Assembly (NCBI GenBank): GCA_964036045.1 | Contig: OZ038382.1 | Span: 76,669,918-76,733,917, forward strand | Origin: Eutreptiella sp. 'Long Island Sound 2002' | Taxonomy: Eukaryota; Euglenozoa; Euglenophyceae; Eutreptiales; Eutreptiaceae | Length of the DNA: 64,000 nucleotides | Direction of reading: 5' to 3' | Part shown: one piece after another, positions 23,791-34,545 of the stretch | Numbering within the stretch: position 1 is the first letter of the stretch | Layout: the number at the start of each line of letters is the position of its first letter | Notes under the pieces: model-generated | Databases searched by the model: none | What the model was told of the DNA's origin: nothing | The model's input: the letters and a program-made list of their open reading frames with translations, nothing else | Translations under genes and position numbers: made by a program

Positions 23791-23925
23791 CTCACCGCGC
23801 CTATGGTTGAGCACCCAGTCCATCATGCGGTGGAGCTGCCTCCGTCCGTTTTTCATTCCAATGGGGAGCACCCGCCACTGCAGGGTTTCCAGGGGTGTTA
23901 GGATCACTGTCAGACTTGAGCGGCT
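23790..23925 (-). pseudogene. RT fragment of element C, distal to the insertion
   Basis: The minus-strand frame reads TPLETLQWRVLPIGMKNG and then MMDWVLNH. This is the conserved RT block that follows the first catalytic Asp region in gypsy elements (compare LLGPLQWKVMPMGVTNG in element B). The catalytic YxDD-type block is not reached, because similarity ends at the dispersed repeat at about 23790. Confidence 0.75.
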
Positions 23926-24098
23926 CAAGTTGCATGGTCAAAAATGAAGGCAAAGGTGGGAAAATGACAGGTTTCCAAAGGCATCAAAAAATAGTTGTTT
24001 TGATGGATATTCCAAACTGTCGCAAACAAGTATGGCGAAATAAATATTTCTACAAGAATGACGTGTCCCATGGGCGAGACAGGGAAAAGTATTGTTTT

Positions 24099-24148
24099 GT
24101 GACCATTCTTTGCGCAAGGCCTCGCGCAAAGACGTTCATTTTTGTCAG
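24099..24148 (+). other. Candidate 50-nt GT-AG intron with central palindrome
   Basis: GT at 24099 and AG at 24147-24148 enclose TGCGCAAGGCCTCGCGCA (24111-24128), whose centre is within about 4 bases of the midpoint. Coding-like sequence (GRDREKYCF) precedes it. Weaker than the three introns at 39-40 kb because the downstream exon is itself damaged. Confidence 0.4.
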
Positions 24149-24339
24149 ATTGTTGTGCTACAGCACGACGCATTAGGCAGGTTGTCCAAAAATGGACCCC
24201 TGTTGTATTTTTACAAGTAACTTAGTACCATTATCAGGACTGCGTGGTAGAGATGGATCTATTAACGAAAAAACTTCAACAATGGTGTACCCAAGAATCT
24301 TGAAAAGTATAAGCGTTCCGGAACAAACTGCAGTTTCAA

Positions 24340-24414
24340 GCGCGAGGCCTCGCGCATGGAACGGCGCATGGGAAACATTAAAGTTTCGGTGATCATTGCG
24401 CGGGGCCTCGCGCA
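24340..24414 (+). repeat. Two further copies of the GCGCGAGGCCTCGCGC palindrome
   Basis: GCGCGAGGCCTCGCGC lies at 24340-24355 and TGCGCGGGGCCTCGCGCA at 24397-24414. GT and AG borders that could make one or two introns are present (GT at 24307 or 24389, AG at 24383 or 24437), but the exon between them would be only a few bases. I leave the exon structure open. Confidence 0.6.
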
Positions 24415-25749
24415 ATGGATCTCATAAGCGCTCATAGAAACCAAAAATGGAACAGATCCACCAAATACACAGCATGTGCATTCCCTTGATGCGGCGCTGC
24501 TGCATGGGCGCCCACACAGGTCCCGCCGGCATCTCCAATTTTCATACTGTGGTCACCGCTGGCTTCACTGCCCAGGAGCGATGGTGGCGCGCTGCAACTG
24601 GCTACCGCAATCAGGATTAACTAGTCAAATGTGGGATCACCAGACAATTACAGTTAACCCAAAATGGTGCATGCGACAAGCGAATCACAAAATAATTGGT
24701 CGCGCGAAAACTGTGTGACAGGTTGATGTTTCAAATCAAGAAAGTTTTTCAAACAGCGATTTTTACGTAGATACAGTTACCCAATTATTTTTCACAGCAA
24801 CAATGCACCTGCGAGAAGAGGTGGACCTTGAGAAGACGGTGGCCGCAGCATCTGGAGTTTTCCGCGATGTCTGCTCAGAGGAACTGCCGTACCACACGGC
24901 AGAGGAACTGTGGGAAGGGCTAAAACAGGGGGACGAGGGCGCGCGATTGTTGTTTGTCTTTTTTCTGCGTCTGCGCAAAAATGAACGGAAGCGTTGCAGC
25001 GTTGAAGAGGCGATTGCGGCAGAAGGCAAGAGATTGGTTGGCGTTTTGATAGAGGAGGCCTGGCGCCTTTATTTGCTGATGCGCCACCGCGCAGTTCCAT
25101 ACCAGGGAAAACCAAAGTGAGTTGTTGCGGTAGAGGGAAGTAGGGCGCAGCGTCGCATTATAGCAAGGTCAGGTCTCGCGCGATACAGCGCACCTTCGTT
25201 GAAGAAGAAGGCCGCAGTCAGGTTACAGACTACATGGAACAAAAAACACCAGCAGTGGGTTATGTTATGGATGGACAACTGGTACAACAAATAGGTTACC
25301 ACAAATCCTGACAAGAATGAAAAAAGCCTGAACGCAACAGCGTTGGCTGTGTTGCTACTGAGGGATGCACCGTGCTACTGGCATGGTAATTCTAGCCTGG
25401 AAGAGCTTCAACGGCGTGTTCCTGTTGTTGCACGCATGCTGGGGAACACAGAGGGAACATTTGCACGTATCCTGCGTGATCTAGGATTTGCAAGCACGCG
25501 GCCTGTTGTTCGAAACATTAGGGCGCCGCTTGACATTATTCGCGCTGTACCTTCCAAGAGACCACATTGGCGACCCCTTTGTCTAAGCAAAGAAAAGGTG
25601 AGCGGCAACGTCTCGCTGCTTAATCTATTGCAATTCACTAGGGACTTGGCGCAGCACACTCGACCAGTTGTGCCTGTTTTATGTGATGAGAACATCCATT
25701 ACCGCATTTGAAAGATGATGTACGGTAAAAAAACAACAGGTTGGAATGT

Positions 25750-26221
25750 CCGGCAGATACCGTTGCTCAGGGAGCAACGGCATCTGATGGAAGTCACGCT
25801 TTAAATCAAGCACTGTGAACGGTTTATGTGGTTGATGACACTCTAAAACGTTCTCTATGAGAGGAAGTGGACCTTGATCATCCCGCGTATTTTCATTCAA
25901 GTAGCCATAGTCAATGACCAGGCGCCACTTATCCAGCAGGGGCGACCCAGGCGGGACCGGGTTGGGGGCACAGAACGGGGGCGACGACCAGTCAGAACCA
26001 GACGATACGTGCTCGAACGATCCACGTTTGCGAAGGTTGCGTTCAAGAATTGCAGAAAGCAAGTCCCGCCGTTCCCCCCATTGGGGAAAAGGACGCTGCT
26101 GGCGCGGAGCTGCATTGCTCTTCAGATTATCTCTAGTGTACCTGAAGGGCCCAGGCACTATGTCATGTTCAATCGGCTGAACCTCACCCGACAGCACGTC
26201 AGCACCGAATTGCTGTTGCAA
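25750..26221 (-). pseudogene. RT N-terminal part of element C
   Basis: The minus-strand frame contains WRLVIDYGYLNENTRD, LPLIENVLECHQ and FTVLDLKRDFHQMPL, the first conserved RT blocks including the first catalytic Asp (VLDL). The adjacent upstream Pro-rich linker contains PVPPGSPLLDK. Similarity stops at about 25757, where the inserted gene fragment begins. Confidence 0.8.
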
Positions 26222-26787
26222 AGCATCACACTATTTCTGTGCAGCAGAGTCACTTACCTCATCAGATGTGTGGATCACAGACCAAAAACAGTTACGGTCC
26301 CCAATACACAAACAGGGCTCAACTTCAGAACTGCTACCCAGACTATTTGCATCCGTTACAGGGTCATGACGCAACGAACGCACGCGTCGGTGGCGCTGGT
26401 CCAAGCAACCGCGGTGACCACGCCATAACTGAGACGTAGGCTCACGCCAGGGCAGAATCAGGTGTTGCTGTACCCCATCAGGCTGATATACTGCTGCAAA
26501 TGCCCATTCGCGGTGACCCACGCTGCATGCGAAAACACGCCCAATGCAATTGCAAATCTGTGGCGGAGGCTCAGGGGTAGGGGGTGGCCTCATGACTGGA
26601 ATGAACCTTGACGTCTCGCAGAATGGCTTCAATGGATTCAGGCTGTGTAGGGAGGAGGGCTCCTGTGAATTTTCCGGCTGATTTCCTGTGGTTGTCTGAA
26701 AACTGATTTGATGGACAGATGCGGTCTTGAATGAATTCCTGGCCGGAGGAATACTTGTGGGGAAAGTCAAGGAAAAGAAAGGAGGCA

Positions 26788-27618
26788 TCATAGACCCGTG
26801 TGCCCAAGTCGCATGGCTCGATCCGGGTCGCCCATCCTCAGTCCAGACACGTATAGTCGAGGAGGGGGGGGGGTATCAGCCACAGAGCACACGGAGCCGT
26901 CAACAGTCGTTTCGGGGAAAGGCGAAGGGATGCACTCTGCCCCCAGGAGTGATCTGTCCACCAGACAGGCTACCAACTTAAACCGGTGATCAGCTGGCAG
27001 TGATTCTGAGTTACCCACACCATCAAAGGCGTACAAGCTGTCCCAAGGCAGCGTATAGGTGGCAGTACACATAGTCATCAACAGCTGCCACCATTGGCGG
27101 TGTACCCAATTTGGCACAACTACAACTGCGCGTGCCTTATCCCCAGCCAGCCTGTCCAGGACCCTGTCCATATGTTCCCAGGGCGCCAAAATTCAGAGGA
27201 ACTGGCGCGCCCAGGACATGTTATATGGGTCTTTGACCAGGCGGGCTGGTCCTGCATCCTCACATTCCACCACTCGAGCACCGCGACTACCAAAAGCGTC
27301 CAGCTACGGTCAGCCTTTTTTGCCTTTTGCAGGGCAAAGTTTGGACACAACACGAGTGTACTAGTCATGGTACATTGTGAACTTGTAGCTGGAAGAGCCT
27401 GTAGGCATCATGTTTTTCTCGGCTGCAACCCCCGAAGGAAACTCTTGTTTCGTCGGGGGACGCGCCATGTCCGATTCCGGGACATATGGTTCAAGGTCCA
27501 GCTCACCCAGGGCCTGTAGGGCGGAGAGAGATTTTCTTGCCGGCCTTTTGTCAACCAGTGAATACCGCAGACTTTCCTGCAACTCAGGAAGGCAGTACTC
27601 TGACACAGAATCCATCAA
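26788..27618 (-). pseudogene. Protease-to-RT spacer of element C
   Basis: The minus-strand segment DRLAGDKARAVVVVPNW resembles KDRSKAVLVVPMGC in the spacer of element B. It is followed by a Trp-rich stretch (HRQWWQLL) and SLPADHRFKLVACLVD, which occupies the place of LPAGESVYQD. The remainder (27361-27618) is unrecognised, with ELDLEPYVPESDMA. The spacer has no known enzymatic role in this family. The part from 26230 to 26790 is also probably spacer but is too broken to read. Confidence 0.55.
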
Positions 27619-28724
27619 AGCCTTTGATGACTCTCTCCACGGCCAAAGCCAACAGCTCTCGCCCTGATCGTGAAAAAACTTCCGCTAGGTGCGAAGGGAG
27701 CAATCTTATGGTCGAACAGAAACGGATATCTGATAGAAATATGGAAATTTATATCCGCTTCGTAGGCAAAAGTCGAAAAATGTTTTGTGCCACAAAAACG
27801 TCTATCAAGGCGCTGGCAAAGAAATTTCAGGTCGAGCGAAGAACACTGAGAGCCTCCGCCGAAACGTGTTTGATTTGCCACCACCAGGTTGACGCTTTGT
27901 TCAGGTTTCTGCCAGAGTTGGTCGCTAATGCCGTTAATGAAACTGGAACGAACCAAAATGAGTTCCGCGGCATCTTCCACGAGTACGTTGGCGATGACTT
28001 CCACACCGTTCGAGAGACGGATAGACACTCTCATTGAAAAGCGATTTTGGCTTTTGCCAACAAAAAATATGTAGCAACCAACTGGCTGCATGGTTCTGGT
28101 CGACGGCACATTTCGAATGCAGTCTTCTGCGGAATTGTAGACACATTGGTTGCAGTGTGGAACACTCCCCTTTTTGGGGTCCAGTCTTGGTCTGGTCACC
28201 ACAGAAATATTTTCAGCATCACTGCCCAGGTTCAAACAACATGACTCCAAGGTTCCCATGTCCGTGCTGGAGTCCGGCTCAGAATCATAGCCAGATTCAG
28301 GCACTATCTGGATCTCAGCACAATCACGTTGAGGCTCACAGGCTGTCGTATTACAATCAGATGGAGGCGTGAACGTGGCACAAGCTTCATCAGGTTCGGC
28401 TGTGGCTGCAGTTGAGGCACATTTATAGTCAGAGATCAACATTGAGGTAGGGTCCAACACAGTCTCAGCACCTGGAAAAGGTGTAGACACAGACCTTAAA
28501 AGGCAGACCTCACAAATATCCGGATTGCAGGTGCAGGGATCTGCCCCAACATCCAGACGGGCACTGCCAGTCTCAGGATTCAACACAGTCTCTGGGATCG
28601 AAGAATGTAGCATGTCTGGTACAAATGAATCTGGGGCTGCGGTTGCCAAAGAAACTGGGATCTGGGAGGCCGGATGAAGGTCAGAAGGCTGAAACTGTTG
28701 CAGATGGAGTCTGGCAGACCGCAC
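27615..28724 (-). pseudogene. Aspartic protease of element C, active site lost
   Basis: The minus-strand frame has 369 residues. The N-terminal half is Cys- and acid-rich linker. At about residues 230-300 comes a protease-like domain: MRVSIRLSNGVEVIANVLVE, then LILVRSSF and VNLVVANQTRFGGGSQ. The catalytic DTGA is replaced by EDAA, so the Asp needed for catalysis is gone. Comparison with the intact VDTGAQVSLV of elements A and B makes the assignment firm and the inactivity likely. Confidence 0.7.
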
Positions 28725-28978
28725 GGGGGCTTCAAGGGGGGGGGGTGCCTGAGGTGTCCTGTGCTTTCTTGCTAGGGGTCATAACCTTGCCATACGCATG
28801 GCAAACCGTGCACTGTGCCGGGGTATGTGCGCGGGTGGCAGAAACTTGGGGAAGATTGTGCCCAGGCTGTCCGGGTCAGTCCATTCCGTTCAAAAGTATA
28901 CAGGGCTATGGGGGGTGTCGGTACTCTTTGCAGGGATTTGTGTGCCGGTCAGCCGGGTGCCCCATCACCACGGCCCTG

Positions 28979-30520
28979 TCAGTTTGACAGTGGGGTGTCT
29001 GTGGTAACGCGGTCTTTGGGGTTGTTCAGTGCAGTGCTGTCTCCTGTTTGTGGTTGGTCCGGCACTTCAGCTTGCACCGCAGCCACCTTGCAGGCCTCAT
29101 TTGTCTTACACCAGTCGTCATCATACCCCCAGCCGTCCCCGGCTGGTTCGTATTCATACACATCATACCATCAAACATGGCACTCTCCGTGAATTACACC
29201 AGCAGCCTCAACCGCGCATACTTTTATTTCATTAGTTTCATCTCAATCCGCAGGACCATCCCAGTTGTACTGTCCTCCCTCCCCATAGTACTCGTCCCAT
29301 TCACCGGCATTTGCAAGATACGCCTCAACATTCAGCGCGCCACGCCCAGAAGTGCCCTTAGCGCCCTTTTTACCCCCGGCCAGGGTGTGGGGGCAGCGAC
29401 CTCCCTTGTGGTGACCTTTGCCCCTTTCTTTTCCCTGCAACTTTCCATATGCGAGACGGTACCCTTTGCCGCGTCCTTTGTCGGCACCCCCTTCTTCTCA
29501 TTTCGGGGCACCCTGTTTTCCGTGTACGTTGGCCGCCAGGGCAGACTCTCCGCCTTTGCCGCCTTTGTTACCGCCCTGGCCGTTCCCCCTTTTGGGAAAT
29601 AACCCCAGCAACGGTAGGAAGGGCGCTGTGTCCCGAAACAGGAATAGTATGGGCATTTTGCCTGATAGTGTGGCAACTGTGGGATTGCGTTCACCGCTAA
29701 ATTCTGGGCCTCCAAGGCTGTTAGCCGGTCCAAATCCTTCTTCAGCATTTTTGCATTTCATGGAAAATTGCGGTGGCGTCAAGGTGTATATCCATTCCAC
29801 TGCCGTAATTGTAGTCCCCTTGTTGGTTGCCCTCCCATTTTGGAGGGAGATCAACAATTCTCGCTGCCAACGTGTGAGGACTTTGATCATGATATAGAGG
29901 ATATTGAATTCCACCTGTTTGATTACCTTGTGGACCGGAATTTCAGACTCTCCATGTAGTGAATGTATTGATTGCTCCACGGCAGGGATTTCAACGCCAA
30001 CTGGCAGTCCTGAGACATTGCTCCAGTAGTCGCTGACCTGGCACTGAATTTCCTGGGAATTGAGTTTCTCCGGACAAGCATCAAATTCGGAGAGGAGAAC
30101 CTCCGTGTCGCGTTCTGAGGCCAAGCCTCCCATGACCTTAGCATACCGGTCACGATGCGTCTCGTACTCCAACTTAAACAATACCAGATTGGCACTGTTC
30201 AAGTGTTTGGGCGGCGGATACTCAAGCCGCGCTATCTTTAGGATACCCCGGGGTACTCACACATATGTGTCTTCTAGCCAGCTCCACACCTCCAGAAAGG
30301 TCAAAGAATTGGCATTCTTCTTTTGGAGCTGCAAGTATGCATCACAGAGGTCATCGTCTAAGCTGGCCCTAAGCCAATGGACGGTTTGGCTGAATGGTAG
30401 CCCAGAACGTGTGAACCAGGGTTCCCCAGATAGGTTAAAAATGAACAAATTTGCGGGTTGTCCTTCAAAGCGTGGCTGTGGGCCGCCAGCCCATTGTGAC
30501 GCGTAAGCAGGGAGCATCAG
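28979..30520 (-). pseudogene. Gag of element C
   Basis: Several minus-strand segments in different frames read as gag. From 30517 a capsid-like segment runs FEGQPANLFIFNLSGEPW, QTVHWLRASL and TFLEVWSWLEDTYV. From 30202 the part with RDRYAKVMGGLASERD follows. The region around 29650 has a Cys-rich CPYYSCFGTQRPSYRCWGYF that may be a decayed zinc knuckle. A Gly/Lys-rich tail (GNGQGGNKGGKGG) and an acidic end (AGEWDEYYGEGGQYNWD) follow. The open plus-strand frame 29048-29602 is the shadow of this. At least three shifts or stops are present. Confidence 0.6.
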
Positions 30521-30543
30521 GGCTTGCTAAGCTGGGGGTGTAC

Positions 30544-30690
30544 CAAGACAAGCTTGGGCGTACGCATCGCGGATACATAAATGTATTAATTGTTGCATAT
30601 TCAATCTCATTTGTGAACATTCATTACTCAATGTTCTGTACATTTACATAGCACAATGATACATTGATTGCCCTGCGCCTGTACCTGTCT
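30544..30690 (-). repeat. Gag-leader repeat, copy 1
   Basis: About 140 bases align with 34407-34545. Shared words are GATACATAAATGTATT, TTGTTGCATAT, ACATTCATTACTCAATGTT and CACAATGATACA. It lies directly upstream (minus strand) of gag C, and copy 2 overlaps the 3' end of the Gln-rich frame. This suggests that the Gln-rich frame and gag C belong to one element family. Confidence 0.7.
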
Positions 30691-30691
30691 C

Positions 30692-31150
30692 ATGGTGCAG
30701 AGACCACATCAAATTTCTTTTTTGCTGATTACGGTCCTGCTGCTGCACTACTCTGCAGCAGGCTGGCCAGGGCTATGGCCATTACGACCTTATTTGGATT
30801 TGGAAGGTACTGGTGCCCCTACCCTCAACTTGGAGTTTATTGGGGTATTTGGGGTTTTCGGTCTCTCATTTACCCTCTCCTGGACACCTGCAGTTATTGG
30901 GCTTGCTTTATGATCGACTTCACCCCCCTGCCAATTTTGGCCCCACAGCCGGGCTTGGGGCCCTTTCATCGCCTTCTTTGCGGCCCGCATCCTCGACTAC
31001 CTAACTGGTGAGTTCCCTGATGACTATGGCTGGAGCATCTCTGGTTTCGTTGCTTGCTTAGTGGGGGCTGCCTACCAGACGGCCTTCGCCAACTACGAGT
31101 TTGAGGCTCCTTGTTGCGTCATTTGGGGCTGTGGGCTGCCTTCCTAGCAG
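30692..31150 (+). pseudogene. Small multi-pass membrane protein frame with one internal TGA
   Basis: From ATG 30692 to TAG 31146-31148 one frame of 152 codons is open apart from TGA at 30911-30913. Hydrophobic segments are visible at HQISFLLITVLLLHYSAAGW, LEFIGVFGVFGLSFTL with SWTPAVIGLAL, WGPFIAFFAARILDYL and SISGFVACLVGAAYQTAF. The stretch DYLTGEFPDDYGW is close to the YLTGEFPGDYGW signature that I associate with green-type light-harvesting chlorophyll-binding proteins, but the flanks do not follow that family. A second overlapping frame (30664) is also open, so frame choice rests on the helix pattern and the motif. I cannot assign a function. Confidence 0.35.
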
Positions 31151-34100
31151 GCCATTGTGACTGGTGAGGGTAAAGTAACAGAAGACATAATAATCTTATG
31201 TGTGTTTCACACTTGTTTGCATCATTGCATCATGGCATGCCATGGCCTTTGAGAGGCCCTTTCATGCATCATTGTCTCCATGGCCCACGAGTGACCTTTG
31301 CAGCTGCCCCGCAGGTTATAAAGGGGCTAGTTTAGCTTTTGTTACTGTCCTGTGGCCTTTTCAGGCCTTGCATCTGAGGTTTGGCCCTGAAGAGGTTTGT
31401 TTCGAATTATAGGAGGTTTTTGCCCCAAAGCAGATAAAGGGGCTAGATCCGGTGCCCTGAGAGGCCCAGTGAGGCTCCAGGGCTTTGGATTGTTTGCCGG
31501 CGGCCATGTTTGTCCCCAGGGGGACAGGCAAGCCCCCTTGATCGAAGCTGGTGGGTGCATCCCTGTCTTTTGTTTTTGGCTGCAAGGTTAAGGTAAGGCA
31601 TGCCTAGTGTGACCTACGATTACTGTAGGATCAGTGCAGTTTCGTTTTGTTTGTTTGGCGTGGTCATCGGGTTTCGTCGAGTTTCTTCGAGTTTCGTCGT
31701 GTTCGTCGTTCCGTTCGTGGAGTTTTCCCTCCGTTTGGAGCTTAGGAATTTTCTTTTGCCAGTCATCTAGGGCCCCACAGCCTTCTTTTGTCAAGTTTGG
31801 TGTTGGGCGTGAGGGTGGCTCGGGGGCAGGTACTACGGCTTGTTCGGTGGTCTAATCTTCGTTCGCTTTTCGTTGCGCTGACGCTCGTCGCGCCGTTTTG
31901 GCTCTCTAGGCGTCGACTCGGTTTGCATTCTGCTCCCTTTGGAGGTCGAAACACGTTTTGTGTGAAAAAAGGGTGTAATGGTTGAAACTGTATATGGTTG
32001 GGGTTGGGTACCCTCCACGCCCACACATCACGCACCTGGCACCCAGTGTGTGTTTGCTGGGGCTTGTTTACGTTTGTACAAGTTGCTTTTCCTCTTTGGG
32101 TTGCATCTGTGTGTATCCTGCGCCCCTGGCAGGTGTGGGGGGTGACATGGTATCCTTTGGTGGTGCAGGGTGTTGACATACTGCCCTACCCTGGCCATGC
32201 TTCATGTTGCAAGGGTCAGTTTGGTGACTTTGTTTCCTTTTGAGGGGTGCAAGTTGTTCGTTTCGTTGTTTGCAGACAGACAGTGACAACTAACCACCTT
32301 TTCTTTTGGGTGGGGAGGGCTGAAAAACCCTCGTCACACCAACAAACACCATAAGTTGCACTAGAGCAGTCATGGTCACAATGACCCTAAGAGAAAACAA
32401 GAGAAGTCTCCAGCCTACGGCTGAGGCTGGGAATTTAAAAGAGAAAGCCTTATGCCAAGAGTTGAGGCTCCTGCTTGAACTCCTCCCAGGGAGCAAACAG
32501 GTTACTGCTTTGATCACCCCCATCCATTTTCCAGCCTATGTAGTCAAACCTGGAAAGTGTAAAAAACTGTGTCTAAAAACTTCCCTACAAAAAGGTCAGA
32601 GAATCTAAGGGAGGTGGGGAGGGGCAAAACCAACTGATAGCCTCCTGGGAAAAGCTCCACTGAGGGTGCAGCACTGTAGGCGGCAGTGCACCCTGTAGAG
32701 CTGGGATGGGTGCAGCCGTGCACGGGGCACTTGGACTTAAACCTGAAGTCCAAACCTCATCTAAGAGATTTTGTGGGAAGGTGGGTATCACAGGAACCCT
32801 CCAAGCTTGAACTTCGGGAACAGGCCACTTTCACTTCTGCAGAGCACCGAGTTCTGGGCACTGGCCTTGCTCGGTTGCCAAAAGGTGAGAAAAAGAAAGA
32901 GAGAGAGCGAGAGAGTAAGAGCCATCGTTTCGGGCTGTGAAAAAATCAGTTTACCCTGCCCTTGTTTGTTCCAGTTTTGCTTTCGGTCAATCGCACTGTC
33001 AGCACAGCACTGCACATCTCTGATCCACTGCACTGTCTGTCCTGTCAACACAGTCCTTCTCGCACTGTCCGCACCTGTCTGTCCTTCCCTTGTCAGTGCC
33101 CTTTTCTCAGTGCAGGTCTGCCACTCGGCGTTGCTACTGCCATCTCAGGTCTTTTCCAACTGTTTGTACAGTTTTGGCCCTTCAGGGCCATCTTGGGCTG
33201 GCAGAGTCCTGCTGCCACGCACAGCCCCACCCCCAGTGGAATCGAAAAATTTCAGATCCAGGGACTTCAGTTGGGTGTCCCTGGCCGGGGGTTATAGTTG
33301 CCTTGTAGCAGTTTTTTCTGCCTTTTAGCAGGGCCATTTCTCTGTCTTTGGCCCGCAGAGCAGGTCAATCCTGCCAATCAAACAACAACGAAACATGGCA
33401 CTGCAAAAGAGAAAACTCTCTTTTCCGTCCATTTTTCACAATTCAGTGCCATCAAACCATCTGACACAATCAACCCCCCCCCAAAGAAATCCGTTTTCAC
33501 ACAACATTTCACTGAAACGACTTCAGTGAACATGCACACACCCTGCAGTGACCACAGCGAGTACCAGCCACTTTTTAAGTTCCCTTTTGTGTACGCTTGT
33601 GTACAATAAAAACCTGAGCCTTTGGTTTCTTCGAGTTAGTGCTCAGCACCTCAGGGTTTTATATTAAACATTAGGAAATGTACATAGCGGCCGTCCTTCG
33701 AGGAACCTCGCAGTGTGAGCAGTGATTGTGTCTTTTTGGCGGGGAACCGCTATGCCTCAAACAAAATTCTGCCAATCAAAACCAGCTTGAGGATGCCCAA
33801 AGCAAAATCAACTGTTTTGTGGAGTTTGGAGCTCAGCCTTGCTCTTTGGCTCCAAAACTATGAAGGGACACGCTAATCAGCGGTTTTCGGGTTTTCAGAG
33901 CTGGGTTGGTGGCAGCATCAGAAGAACCCCCCTCCACAGCCCATGATTAGCATCATCGCATCATGCATTTCTGAATGTCGCATTTTTTATTGCAAAGCGG
34001 TTCTTATTTTCAGCCAACCTCCCTGAGTTTCAGCTTAGTGGAAGGGTTGCTGAGTGTTGTGCCATTGTATGGGTAGTGGAGCCACTACTAGCTCTCGGCT

Positions 34101-34400
34101 TCTGTTCCCGTGTTGTTATTTTTTAGTGGGGAGAGAAGCCATGTGAAGCTCCTAGGCTGCCTTCACCCCTAGGTACCTCTAGCCGTGGGCAAGTAGTTAA
34201 ATCTCCACGGCCTAGGGTGCTGGAGTCCCCGATATCTCCTCGTAGGTTGGGCCGGAATATGCCGTAGTGGCGTAATCCCATTCTCCTCTGTTCTGAGGTT
34301 GCTCTTAACCGGCATTTCCCATTTTTTTTGGCACTCGCTTGTCTTGTTGTGGTTTTTGCGCCACGGCCCCATGGTGTGCCCCCCTGGATTGTGTCCTAGT
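31151..34400. other. Long stretch with no gene recognised
   Basis: Several frames of 60-185 codons are open on both strands but none has convincing composition or known motifs. There is a TTTCGTCGAG-type short repeat cluster near 31675-31720. An AG-rich run lies near 32890-32920 and a CAGTGCACTGTC-rich stretch near 33000-33110. It could be retroelement LTR or leader sequence. I see no paired copy in the window. Confidence 0.4.
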
Positions 34401-34406
34401 TGGGGG

Positions 34407-34545
34407 GCCAGACAAGCACGCGCGTTCGTATCGCAGATACATAAATGTATTCATTGTTGCATATGCAATCTCATTTGTGCACATTCATTACTCAATGTTA
34501 TGCACATTTAGATACCACAATGATACAATGATTGCCCCCTGCCTG
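34407..34545 (-). repeat. Gag-leader repeat, copy 2
   Basis: Partner of 30544-30690 (see there). The stop that ends the Gln-rich frame at 34498 lies inside this repeat. Confidence 0.7.

Larger units (their letters stand above)
23922..25757 (+). pseudogene. Gene fragment inserted in RT, apparently intron-bearing
   Basis: About 1.84 kb of plus-strand sequence separates the two RT pieces of element C. I do not recognise the protein. Its first part reads NKYFYKNDVSHGRDREKY and then meets a candidate 50-base intron (24099-24148). From 24803 a frame of about 310 codons (LREEVDLEKTVAAASG onward) runs to the junction with only three stops: TGA 25118, a TAG in NK-stop-VTTNPDKNEK, and TGA 25709. The C-terminal part includes LGFASTRPVVRNIRAPLD, RPHWRPLCLSKEKVSGN and VPVLCDENIHYRI, which look well conserved and acidic enough for an enzyme core. 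The sequence ends abruptly at the RT junction, so it is a partial copy. Terminal inverted repeats were not found. Confidence 0.5.
23725..30520 (-). mobile_element. Ty3/gypsy element C, degenerate, RT interrupted
   Basis: Reading from high to low coordinate on the minus strand the order is gag (30.5-29.0 kb), protease (about 28.0 kb), the long protease-to-RT spacer (27.6-26.8 kb), the N-terminal RT (26.2-25.75 kb), a 1.8 kb foreign insertion, and then a short stretch of RT (23.92-23.79 kb). The rest of RT, RNase H and integrase are missing. The layout matches element B. All parts are broken by stops and shifts, so the copy is dead. Confidence 0.75.

Noticed and set aside
29048-29602. 184-codon plus-strand frame with hydrophobic stretches
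   Set aside because: It is antisense to the Gly/Lys-rich tail of gag C; the hydrophobic character comes from reading those codons in reverse.
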